DNA of 13,995 nucleotides, from NCBI GenBank assembly GCA_033297075.1, contig MU858396.1, positions 1 through 13,995 on the forward strand. The letters run 5' to 3'. Shown piece after piece: positions 1-8,221 of this stretch; position 1 is the first letter of the stretch, and each line of letters starts with the position of its first letter. Origin of the DNA: Rhypophila decipiens (lineage: Eukaryota; Ascomycota; Sordariomycetes; Sordariales; Naviculisporaceae). The notes under the pieces are model-generated. The model was not told the DNA's origin. It ran no database searches and worked only from the letters and a program-made list of their open reading frames with translations. The translations under genes and the position numbers were made by a program.

Positions 1-2
1 CC

Positions 3-134
3 GTGATCCAGGCAGCAGCCGCAAATGCCCGAGCGGGCCAGGGAACCACGGTCACCTTTGGAAGCAATAATAGTGGCCAGCAGGTGGGAGTCAACAGCGG
101 TACTATTAGTGCTACGTTTGGTGGAAGGGCGTAG
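3..134 (+). CDS. 3' end of a gene with a C-terminal PP/RHIM-like amyloid motif (5' partial)
   Basis: Only the frame starting at base 3 is open; the other two forward frames stop early. It encodes 43 residues and ends in TAG at 132-134. An Ala-rich stretch is followed by a Gly/Asn-rich tail containing NNSGQQVGVNSGTI (bases 66-107), with Q-V-G inside a G-x-Q-x-G core. This resembles the pseudo-palindromic (PP) amyloid motif of fungal NLR-associated cell-death proteins, which is related to the metazoan RHIM core (I/V-Q-I/V-G). In known systems such motifs sit at the C-terminus of HeLo/HELLP-type membrane-toxic effectors or at the N-terminus of the partner NLR, and pass a prion-like fold from one to the other. 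The C-terminal position here would fit an effector, but the diagnostic N-terminal domain lies outside the window. The frame is well supported; the motif assignment is by eye, and a generic Gly/Asn-rich tail is the alternative. Confidence 0.6.
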   Translation: MIQAAAANARAGQGTTVTFGSNNSGQQVGVNSGTISATFGGRA

Positions 135-733
135 ATTTTGTATATTTGTTCCTCTTGCTTGCTCTGCTTTTATTGACAACGCTTGAATCTCTTTACACAA
201 CCATTGATCTCTCGTGATGCAAACCTGACCGTCGGTTCAAAACTCTGCAGCTCGAAATATTGCCAACGTCCATCCGAAGTTAGGTTTCAAACCGTGGTCA
301 TCCACTCAAAAACTGTGACCATTTTGTGCACTGAGAGCTACAGAGTAGTTGCTGCGTGTGGATATACCACAGCATAGCGGACAAAACAGACCAGTCTCCT
401 TTCCATCTTCAAATCGCTATCTCGTGGGCGCAGCCGAGCTAACAGAATTTGTACACAGACATGTGGCGCACAGCTATTTGATGATTTTGTGGAGCTCAAG
501 CCAGGTGCGCTACACAATCTGCAATCGACCTTAGAAGGAGGACAAGGTCAGCCGGATTCTCCAGATCGAAGCAACAGCCAATCTTCCTGGCAACAGAGCA
601 TCGGGGATATGAAACGCTGTATGAGCTGGATCAGTCGAACCACGAGCAGTCTTGGGAGTCAGAAGCATGACAACACATTGCCCCTTGATCAACTAAGATC
701 GACTTCAAACGACTATTCCACTCCACTCCAGCC
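135..733. other. Intergenic stretch, no supportable gene
   Basis: About 600 bases after the stop of the first gene. The plus-strand open stretches here (for example 183-377, 349-534 and 489-1046) have no recognisable domain, and the last one overlaps the pseudogene antisense. On the minus strand near 640-660 a short translated stretch, TPKTARG, faintly recalls TAKEAKG of the intact paralogue at 1699-2508. Pseudogene homology may therefore fade out into this region. No tRNA or strong repeat was seen. Confidence 0.5.
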
Positions 734-1276
734 TTATAATCTTCTCCGTCTCTTGTTTTGTATCCAAGCCGGAGAGACGGGCCTGAGACTACACCAGGAG
801 CGCCTGATGGGCATCAGCTCTGACCGCGAAGTCTTGCTGTTCCTGAGAACAGATTCGACCAGTTTCGAAATCAGGTCTGCTGCATCGCCTTCCTTGTCGT
901 ACTGTTCGTGCTTGGGCAGCTCGTTGTATCGCCTCAGCTCATACCTGGCTTTCATCGGCCAGGTGTCGAAGGGGAGAGCAATTTTGGCCTGCCGCGCAAC
1001 CAAATCTTTGTATGCGCTCTCGATCAATGTCACGATATCTGGATGACATTTCGCGGATGTTGCTAAGAGGTCTTCTTGTGTGCTGGCGTCCAGGGCCTAA
1101 ATCAACCTCCGGATTTGGAGCATGGAATGCTTCCCGTCCTCAGTCCAATAACCCTTCATGTCCACTTCGTCGGCATATTCGGGCGATTGTTCCTTCTTGG
1201 TGCGGGCGGGGGTCGTGACTCGTGCGTTGCCGATTGTGTCGGCGCGTGCCCGCTTGTTTTTGTTGTTTGTGCTCAT
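734..1276 (-). pseudogene. Decayed tandem paralogue of the 1699-2508 gene
   Basis: From the ATG at 1276-1274 the minus strand reads MSTNNKNKRARADTIGNARV, closely matching the start of the intact neighbour (MAASNPKKRFRADTLGNATV). After 59 codons there is an in-frame TAG at 1099-1097. The same frame then continues with ALDASTQEDLLATSAKCHPD, matching SLDAETQQGLFTAAALRHPD. Around 840-850 the homology moves to another frame (EQQDFAVRADAHQALL against EHHSFGTKYNALEAIR). A second stop follows at 791-789, and weak homology continues beyond it (SGLDT against SAGDT). The acidic tail is not recognisable. An intron could in principle remove the first stop, because TTTAG immediately precedes GCC. However, the only phase-compatible donor seen (GTGGAC) is poor, and it would not explain the downstream shift. 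The best reading is a non-functional duplicate retaining its promoter element. Confidence 0.75.
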
Positions 1277-1698
1277 GATGTTTCGCAGGCAGTCGTCTTC
1301 CTAAACAAACACACTGTGTCAAGGTTGCCTTTCCTCTTCTGATGCCCGTTCAATACCAGCTTCGGCTATTTGTTCGGCAGAAAGGGCGGTGAGATGACGT
1401 ACGTGACAAGTGGGGAGGGATAATCATATTAACCCTAACCCTTACCCGTTTGCTAACCTGATTCATTCACCTTTTAATCATGGCTGTAGATATCACGAGG
1501 ACACGTTCAAAAGTGAGGTTAATGGTAGTAGTGCGTGGTTGGGGGTCTTTGACTGATCAAATCTGTCAAAGTACGTCACTTCCTACACCAGCTGCGTTCC
1601 GTCCATCAGTTTAAACGACAAGGCGATAGAGTGCCAAGAGCCTCCTTGGTTGATTGACCAAACCAAATCCACATATAAGAATTAACATGGCCCCTGAA
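1277..1698. other. Intergenic region between tandem paralogues
   Basis: This is 422 bases holding the upstream region of the decayed copy and the 3' flank of the intact copy. It contains the telobox-like element at 1429-1447. It also has two opposed TGACGTAC sites resembling bZIP/CRE half-sites, one on plus at 1395-1402 and one on minus at 1571-1578. No gene is supported here. Confidence 0.5.
1429..1447 (+). promoter_or_regulatory. Telobox-like promoter element (copy 1)
   Basis: TTAACCCTAACCCTTACCC lies about 150 bases upstream of the ATG of the decayed paralogue. It differs by one base from the element at 2799-2817 in front of the intact paralogue. AACCCTAA-type boxes are known regulatory sites in several eukaryotes, for example the AACCCT box of fission yeast histone genes. 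Function here is inferred from duplication and position only. Confidence 0.45.
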
Positions 1699-2508
1699 CT
1701 AATCATCCTCATCCTCATCGTCTTCGTCTTCGTCCTGGACATCCTCGTCTTCATCCTCATCTCCTTCCTCATCCTCCCCGCCAAGAAGTATGTCCAAGGC
1801 CTCGTCCATTTGCAAACCGTCCAAACAGTAGCCCTTGGCCTCCTTGGCGGTCTTGGCAAAGAAATCAAGATACAATTCTCCCTCTTTCATCTTCACAACA
1901 AGTCTATCCAGATCGTCCGCGTCAAACAACTGGCAGATCCCCGTCAGATACTCGCCCCAGCTGGAATCCACGTTCTTCCGGACCTCGGATCCAAGCGTGT
2001 CGCCTGCAGAGATGACCTCGTCGAAAATAGCCCGAATAGCCTCGAGCGCGTTGTACTTGGTGCCAAAGGAGTGGTGCTCATCAACGGCATACGAAATCGC
2101 CCGGAGCATCTTCTCGATGCTGCTCCCTGCGTTTAAGGCCTTGTCGTACTGCTTTGATCCGGACAAATGGCTGTATTTGTCGTTGAGTATGTAGGACGCG
2201 TCGCTAGAGTATTGGCTGAAGACAATGACCTTTTGGGCCTCTCTGGCCATCTTGTGGTCGTACTTCTCCTTGATCGAGGCCGCCACGTCAGGATGGCGAA
2301 GTGCGGCGGCCGTGAAAAGACCTTGCTGGGTCTCGGCGTCTAGTGACTTGAGCCACTGGGTGATGTCTGCTTCCGAGTGCTGCGCCGGATTTCCCAGTGA
2401 GTTGCTGGTCGCACCACTTCTCTCTGTGCCAGTGGCCTGAGGAGCTGTGACCGTCGCATTGCCGAGGGTGTCGGCACGAAAGCGCTTCTTTGGGTTGGAA
2501 GCAGCCAT
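1699..2508 (-). CDS. Conserved fungal-type protein with NLS-like N-terminus and acidic tail, function unknown
   Basis: A single uninterrupted frame runs from ATG at 2508-2506 to TAG at 1701-1699 and encodes 269 residues. The N-terminus carries a basic cluster, PKKRFR (residues 6-11), plausible as a nuclear localisation signal. A predicted helical body follows (about 48-243), including SLDAETQQGLFTAAALRHPD and a YSHLSGSKQYD segment. Residues 245-269 are almost entirely Asp/Glu. No signal peptide or membrane segment is seen. Basic N-terminus plus acidic tail suggests a nuclear, histone- or chromatin-associated or chaperone-like protein, but this is inference. The L-x-x-LD...HP spacing faintly recalls the Cut8/STS1 proteasome-tethering domain; I cannot establish that relationship by eye. 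A decayed tandem copy lies just downstream. The gene is divergent from the MYND gene across 666 bases. The long plus-strand frame opposite its 3' half is an artefact of the Glu/Asp codons. Confidence 0.8.
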   Translation of the reverse strand: MAASNPKKRFRADTLGNATVTAPQATGTERSGATSNSLGNPAQHSEADITQWLKSLDAETQQGLFTAAALRHPDVAASIKEKYDHKMAREAQKVIVFSQYSSDASYILNDKYSHLSGSKQYDKALNAGSSIEKMLRAISYAVDEHHSFGTKYNALEAIRAIFDEVISAGDTLGSEVRKNVDSSWGEYLTGICQLFDADDLDRLVVKMKEGELYLDFFAKTAKEAKGYCLDGLQMDEALDILLGGEDEEGDEDEDEDVQDEDEDDEDEDD

Positions 2509-3174
2509 GATGCTTGTATCTGCCGTTGTCGTTGTTCCTTGGCGGCTGGAGGATGTTGTTCGAGAGAACTCGAATTCTCACGACTACACCCGTATTTTGT
2601 CAACTGCCCCGCGCTCAACTGAACTCGCGGCTGGTTGTTTTTGGACAAACCCTTATCTCGACAATGGGTCAGTGCACAAGCCACACTGAGTTCGTCATTT
2701 GACAATGATCTGGGGCGGCGTGACGACCGTTTTGTTTGGATTGAAGCGCTAGTCGCCGCTGGCGAATCGTCACAGCAACATAAATAGGGGCGATGAGATT
2801 AACCCTAACCCTTGCCCCTGAATTGAAGTCCAGTCTTGAGCAATCACTTGCGTCTCTGCGTCACCGCCGTGTTACTTGTGTTACTGGACATGATAGCTGG
2901 CCTGAGCCAAACTTCAGTCTCGGCGCCATTGGGACGACTGTCTTTCCCTGTACCTAGCCGTTCGCATTAACATTTTTCCGTTGTAGACCTCAGGACCGTG
3001 TCTGCTGCACTCCTATCGCTCGACTAGCAAACACTTGAAACCTTCTGTTCTTGCCATTTCTTTCGACTCATTCTTTATCAGGCAGCCAATTTCTTGCACC
3101 GATACCAACAAAGCCTTGATTTACTCTTTCACCCTCTACCTTTCTTGACTGGTCTCAAGATTGAAGGCGCTACC
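2509..3174. promoter_or_regulatory. Divergent promoter region
   Basis: This is 666 bases between two divergently transcribed genes, so it must hold both promoters. It contains a TATA-like CATAAATAGGGG near 2779-2790, next to the telobox-like element at 2799-2817. The segment before 3175 is pyrimidine-rich, as is common in fungal 5' leaders, and the ATG at 3175 has good context (TACCATGG). Open frames inside the region lack coding character. Confidence 0.5.
2799..2817 (+). promoter_or_regulatory. Telobox-like promoter element (copy 2)
   Basis: TTAACCCTAACCCTTGCCC lies about 290 bases upstream of the intact paralogue's ATG (minus strand) and about 360 bases upstream of the MYND gene (plus strand). 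It matches the element at 1429-1447 at 18 of 19 positions, indicating that the promoter segment was duplicated with the gene or is shared by design. A shorter related string, CTAACCCTAA, occurs near 5592. Confidence 0.45.
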
Positions 3175-5254
3175 ATGGCAACAGTCCCAGTCATCCCGTT
3201 TGCCTGTGCAAATGACGCCCCCGACACGTCGCCAACCTGCAAGGGAAAGGGCCAGCTCGCCTGCGGAAACTGCCACTTAGTTTTGGTAGGTACCCAACAT
3301 ATATTCGTTTCCTCGCCATAATACGTCGGGTTCCTTTTGCTTATGCTTGAGTCACAGTATTGCGGGAAGGAGTGCCAAAAGGCGCATTGGTCTGCGCACA
3401 AGACCGTTTGCAAGTCTTCCATTGGCAAATCGAACTGGCGCCCAGACTGGGATCGCGAGTGCCGTGACCCTGCCTGGGCGAGTGGTGCTGCCCAAACCAA
3501 CGCTCACAACCCGTATGGCGGAGGCGTCTTCCTTTGGGGCAACGTTCCGGCTATTGACGTCCTGCGGCTGGCGGAGAACGAAGGGGTCACTTATGATGAA
3601 GACATTCAGTTGTTGTTTGCCGGTTAGTCGTTTAGTCCATATCGTCCGGTCAAGAGCTCGCTAACACGGCTGATATAGCCTCTGGCGATCTTCGCAACGT
3701 CGTCAAGACAATCTCCGAGCTCCCAGCTACTACTCGTCAGGAAATTCGTATCACGATCAATGACAAAGAGTTTGCAGTCGTTGCCCGAAACGTTATTCTC
3801 CTGCTCTTTGTCCTCGACACTCTGAGCGTCGCTACCCCGAATGGGGGAAAATCCAGGTTTCTTGTCGCGGAGGCACTGATACATCTCTGGTACTCCGCCT
3901 TCGTCCCCGCCAGTATGTTATCAATGGTGCGCAATGTCGTGAGGCCGTTCATCTCAGACATTTGCACCAAGATCGCAAACAAGAATCCTGCTGCGTGTTT
4001 GGGAAAGAGCTGGACGTTTGCATCAGGACGAAGTCTGCGCCTCGTCCTCTCAAAGGACCAGTGGTTACGATTGGACAGAATGCTTTGTGCTCACGACTTG
4101 ACATGGGAGCGGGCAAAAGATGTGCGCCATGCCGTGGTTCTCGCGCCCGAGAGATCTGACTTTCGAGATCGGTGGGACTTCAATGAGCCCACGCCATTTT
4201 CTCGTATCGCCAAGGGTCGATTCCGTGAGGATGGGTTGCTCCTCCCGTTCGGGCATTCCCGTGTCGGATTTGATACTCCTAACATGTATGTGTCCACGCT
4301 CGCATCTCACAGAAGAAAGCATAAACTAACTAGACCTTCGGACAGCCTGCTTTTCCAAAACTCCGAGACGTGGCTCATGAACGACAAGGCGGACCCCTTG
4401 GATGGCTGGCCTGTCTGGGAAGTCTTACGCCATCCTTCACCCGCCAAGGAGGACCGCTACGGCAAACTGTACGCCTATCTCTGTGAAACTTTCGAGGGAT
4501 TTCTCGACCGCCTTGCGACCCTTGATATCCACTTTGAGATGTATTGCGTCGACGCAAGAGAGCTCAAAAACCATCTTGCTCCGGACAAATTCATGAGGAT
4601 TGAGGTAGGTATATGTGTCTCTCTGCAGAACAATAACTTGCGTCCTAACCTACATTCCTTATGCGTATAGGCATCGAACATCTCAGACGTCGCCCACCTG
4701 GGAGTTGGTGAGACGCTCAGTTGCCTTTCACCCTTGCTCCAGCCGCCTCAGAGTAACCCGCACGCGACCCTGATCTCCTTGTTCCTCAACGCGGTACTAG
4801 AAATCGCGAAGAGAACCGGCGCAAATTCGAACCCGATTTATACCAAAGCAGCCATGAAGTATCTACCCATTCCGGATATTTCGTCACTGCTGAAGTCGCA
4901 GGGTGCTGAGACATATCGGCTATGGGATGCTCGTCACTTTTTCATCGACTTGGACATGCTCTTCGGGCTGTAAGCTATCTCGAGTACCTCGCCTATGTAC
5001 AATGTTACAACATTGGCTGACCACCCATCAAATACTTGTCCAGGTACCGCCAGTGTTTCTACTTTGATAATCTCTCTACTCAGTTGGGAGTCTCTGAAAA
5101 AGAGTGCAACACCATTGTCGAGAAGTGGCCCATTCGCCTAAAGCTGCGGCATGGGCAGGATGGGGCGCAAGAGGAGTTCATGGTCCTTCTGGGATCGAAC
5201 TTCAGCGGAACAGAGCGATACGTGGAGTGGAAGAGAAAGGGTGCGAAGAACTAG
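3175..5254 (+). CDS. MYND zinc-finger / DUF4470 protein
   Basis: Model: join(3175..3285, 3358..3622, 3679..4285, 4346..4604, 4671..4969, 5044..5254), 583 residues. All five introns are GT-AG (72, 56, 60, 66 and 74 bp), several with CTAAC or CTGAC branch sites. Residues 11-55 form a MYND-type zinc finger (C11, C22, C30, C33, C39, C43, H51, C55; core YCGKECQKAHW), spliced exactly between CHLVL and YCGKE. A DUF4470-like segment follows, with LWGNVPAIDVLRLAENEG (about 96-113) and LLFAASGDLRNVVKTI (about 122-137). The remainder resembles the C-terminal region of fungal MYND/DUF4470 proteins, including a DPLDGW motif. MYND fingers mediate protein-protein contacts; the cellular role of this family is not known to me. 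The first Cys pair is more widely spaced (x10) than the usual CxxC. The third intron keeps the frame open if retained. TAG at 5252-5254 ends the gene. Confidence 0.85.
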
Positions 5255-5820
5255 GGATTGAGATATGGCAGGAGGGATCATAAGGCTGGTTGGTGTGAAG
5301 AAACCCACATGGCAGCAGCGTTTTCAACGGTTGATGTCATAGTAGCCCACCATATTTTGCAGGGCACGAAGGCTGCAATGGCTCTCTGTAGCCACTTCTA
5401 GGCAGCAGGAGGTGCAACAAACCGACTTGGTCATATATGTAGCCTGAGTTAGCCCCAGTCACTCAGATAGGTTCCATGGGCGAATCCACAGATTGATTCC
5501 TGGTACTGCCTGCATACAGGATAACGTGGACACAGATAAGTAGTATGTCATATTGCCATGTAATTAACATAGACTTCAAGTAATCTGGACTCTAACCCTA
5601 AGCCTTTCTCTCGGACTTTGATAGTCGTTCGCGGATACTACTGCATCCAAGATGCGTGAAGGAGCGTTAGATATTGTACTATATAAAGTCAGGTAGTCCC
5701 TGTTTTTGCTTTGGAGTCATTGCCTTTCTAGTTCATGAGTGATGCCGGTGCTTTAAGAGTAGGCTCCCCGGGCTGTACATCAAGTATGTAAGTTGTCTCG
5801 CAACATCACATCACCCCATC
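5255..5820. other. Intergenic region
   Basis: This is the 3' flank of the MYND gene and of the convergent HET remnant. A TATA-like TATATAAAG occurs near 5680 on the plus strand, but no gene follows it in that direction. A short CTAACCCTAA string occurs near 5592. No ORF or RNA gene is supported. Confidence 0.45.
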
Positions 5821-6566
5821 TTATATGAGTATGAAAACTTTCAGGTGCTTGAGATCCCCAAGATCCGCAAGGTGGCGCAGTCTAGGATCAACGATCGTAT
5901 CTCGCGCGCGCTCGGTTCTTTTAAATAGAACAAGTCCAACCACGACCCACCGCTCCACGCCATCGTCACCCTTGGCTCTCCGACTCAAAACCAAATGATA
6001 GAAGTTGCCGGGCACGTAAACCAATGCATCACCCTGAGTTGCCCGTCCTCGTATCAGGAGCCCCGTTTCCCAACCATCCGCCCCACGGCTGCCCACTGTT
6101 CCGAGGTATCCGCTCTCCGGCATGTCGGAAGGCGGTACACTGATGCCGGATCTGCGTGGATTATTATATCTAGCCTTCTTCTTATGACCGAGGGAATTTA
6201 CCATGTCCACCGTCCGAGCATATCCCCAGACTCCCAGTTCTCCCTTTTCACGCAGGATGCGGAAAGCTGGTCGCCTCATGTGGGTCGTCGAAGTCTTGAC
6301 ACAGTTATCGGACGCCGAGTCAGCAACGACGGTGGTCCAATTTGGTACCCAAGAAGGGAGTGATACCCCATCGCTCTTCTTGTTCTGATCGCAAGACAAG
6401 GCGTCCAGGAAGAGGAGGAATCCCATTTCGTTGGCGAGACATTCAGCCAATAAGATGAAGAACATAGCTCGAGAGTCGTAGTTTCGCAAATCAGCGCGGA
6501 CGAAATTTGGCTGGTGGGAGAAGTCAGAGACAGAGCCAATGAAGTACGCGACGTACGCATTTTATC
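5821..6566 (-). pseudogene. Truncated HET-type heterokaryon incompatibility protein remnant
   Basis: The minus frame is open from 6561 down to TAA at 5823-5821. It encodes the second half of a HET-family protein: YFIGSVSDFSHQPNFVRAD, then FLDALS, then LPSWVPNWT, then a C-terminal region with GDALVYVPGNFYHLVL and RWVVVGLVLFK. In HET proteins the DK-x-Y-A-L-G motif and a downstream LPSWVPDW-type segment are typical. Here D-K is encoded at 6566-6561, but it is out of frame with the following AYVAYFIG. A nearly perfect 9-bp duplication (GCGTAC-G/T-TC repeated) lies at the join. No N-terminal HET core (the usual first 150 or so residues) is found upstream, where the DNA turns AT-rich. No ATG begins the open frame before an internal Met. 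HET proteins trigger incompatibility cell death; this copy looks disabled. Family assignment is by motif recognition. Confidence 0.65.
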
Positions 6567-7271
6567 TTGATCGCATTGGGAAAAACCTTGGCTCCGAGGA
6601 GGAATGGACTTCCTACTGCATGAGGCGTGGCAACATAAACGCCATTAACGTAGCAATATATTAGTTTTCAGATAGCTAAATCCAAAACGCAAAGCTAAAC
6701 AACATCGATCCATCCCTAGCCCTATCTCTGACAACGACAAAGCGACCCAAACCCAACTAATAAACCCGCAGAGTTGGAGCCCCCACAATCTCACCCAAAG
6801 AATGAATCTCCTCAGCAGGCGGACAAGTCATTATAACACCAGCTCCTCGCACTCCCCGTCTGACACCGCTGACTTCCCAAACAATCGTGAAGAAGTTACA
6901 GGTGCTTTTGTACGAAATTTCCCATTTGACAAATGTTGAACGGTGACAGGCCACCAAAATAGGGGTTAATTAGCCGTGATCCACCTTCCACATCTAGACT
7001 AGCGTATACTGCAGACTTTTCCTTCCACCACAACAACGCCAGTTGTGCCGGAACACTGCAGTCATAGTTGATCAATCAAGTCATACGTTGTGTTCAACAA
7101 CAGAAACCGCTGTCTTTGGCCCCGAAATACTCAACCAAGTCTAAGATATCAAGATTACGCTGGCTACCTATCCTATCATTGTTCAACGGCCAGTCCATGG
7201 ACCAAGTCGATCCTTCACATTGATTACATTCAGAATACCATAATCCTTTCCCAAGCGTACCATATTGCCCC
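6567..7271. other. Non-genic region with weak minus-strand coding relics
   Basis: On the minus strand, 6957-6757 is open for 66 codons and ends GAPTLRVY, with coding-like composition, but it has no ATG start and a stop immediately upstream. Just upstream of the HET remnant (about 6580-6650, minus) a short frame reads YVATPHAVGSPFLLGAKVF and could be eroded HET-gene sequence. None can be assigned to a family. The plus-strand 173-codon frame at 7090-7611 shows no domain and overlaps the relic described next. Confidence 0.35.
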
Positions 7272-7737
7272 TTACGGAAGGGGAACCCAAGCGCCTTCCT
7301 CTTTGCTCTCAGCCAACCAGCGTTCCATAGCAACCTTGTCTGTTTTGGTGGCAGCGTTGGTGGAGGAGGATACGGGTGTCCTCTGTACCGTGTCCCTCGG
7401 CGGTCTTGTGTTTCTTGTTGGTCTTCTTGACCTTGCTCCTGTTGGATGTCGTCGTCTTGGTAATGTTTGGGCCATAGGTCTGGTTAGTTGTTGCCCAGGC
7501 CCCAATACCCATCAAGAGCTCCGTGGTGTTGGCTGGTTTCTCCCTGTTGTCACGTTGGTTGCTGTCTATGGGACAACGAACATGGATATCAAACTCACAT
7601 GGCTGTGTTGAAGTTGAACCGATTGTGAAGCCAGAATGGCTATACTGCTTGCAGTACGTGGCTGTTGAATTTGTCTGGAGAAATCAAGATGAGGATTGAC
7701 AGGATCAGGTAACATCTGGCCACCTTGGGGAAACATT
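7272..7737 (-). pseudogene. Possible degenerate protein-coding relic, unassigned
   Basis: Three minus-strand fragments in different frames look coding by codon choice. They are MFPQGGQMLPDPVNPHLDF (start 7737); a Lys/Thr-rich stretch with ELLMGIGAWATTNQTYGPN and KVKKTNKKHKT (within 7515-7309); and a C-terminal stretch STNAATKTDKVAMERWLAES ending in TAA at 7274-7272. Joining them needs at least one frameshift. The only splice-like signals between the first two (GTGAGT at 7598, TAG at 7566) would make a 33-nt intron, too short for fungi. No domain is recognised. It could be a decayed gene, a spliced gene I cannot resolve, or chance. Confidence 0.25.
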
Positions 7738-8221
7738 GCGATACTTATGCCTTTGTTCTCTCTTATTCTAAACATTATGAACTGGACCCTTTGGACTTTG
7801 CCTTCTCTGAGTTTCTGCCTTGTATCAAGAGTTTGACCTGGTCAGATGATGGAGAGCGAGCTCAGCCAAGAGCAAGAGTGCAAATCACGAAATTCTGCAA
7901 TCTAGTTGGCCACAGGCCAGTATGAGATGGTGTTTGGTACCCAACCCTAGGCATGAGAGACACAGATGGCGTAGCTTGTACTACCACCTCCCGTTTAATT
8001 ATATGGGCAGTCCCATCGCCGGTGCCCTGCATCATCCATTACGGATGGAAGAGGAGGAGTAGAAGGTGTTTGCACTCTTCTCGCCATCTGTGATTGGTCC
8101 CAACGCTTTCCCAGCTTTTGTTTGCACTGAATACCATGATCCGGTTGGCTCGGATGACGCGCTCCATCATGCTGATGACTGATCATCACGAACGTTATTT
8201 CGACGGCCCCTATTCACCCCG
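7738..8221. other. Non-genic region with dispersed repeat fragments
   Basis: No supportable gene. The stretch holds scattered fragments of the downstream 33-bp repeat: an inverted copy at 7874-7888 and a direct fragment at 8068-8097 (TTTGCACTCTTC followed by ATTGG). It also has an 11-bp inverted pair, CACAGATGGCG at 7961-7971 and CGCCATCTGTG at 8082-8092. Confidence 0.45.
7874..7888 (-). repeat. Inverted copy of the minisatellite core
   Basis: AAGAGTGCAAATCAC is the exact reverse complement of GTGATTTGCACTCTT at 8303-8317 inside the minisatellite. The match continues loosely (TGCTCTTGG on the minus strand). This shows the repeat is present in both orientations about 400 bases apart. Confidence 0.5.

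Noticed and set aside
489..1046. 185-codon plus-strand frame
   Set aside because: It is antisense to the decayed paralogue over half its length, has no recognisable domain, and the minus-strand reading is supported by similarity to the neighbour.
1097..1162. Intron that would remove the first stop of the decayed paralogue
   Set aside because: The acceptor TTTAG is acceptable, but the only phase-compatible donor seen is GTGGAC, and the downstream frameshift and second stop would remain.
1654..2136. 160-codon plus-strand frame with a hydrophobic start
   Set aside because: It is the complement of the acidic tail and body of the 1699-2508 gene; GAT/GAA-rich codons read backwards give Ile/Leu/Val-rich strings that mimic a membrane segment.
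1429..2817. Interstitial telomere tract or subtelomere boundary
   Set aside because: Each site has only about two CCCTAA-like units, well short of a telomeric tract, and the two copies sit in matching promoter positions.
7566..7598. GTGAGT...TAG as an intron joining minus-strand fragments
   Set aside because: At 33 nt it is shorter than functional fungal introns, and it does not restore a common frame.
7090..7611. 173-codon plus-strand frame with hydrophobic stretches
   Set aside because: No domain, no splice or promoter context, and the composition is explained by antisense reading of Lys/Thr/Pro-rich minus-strand sequence.
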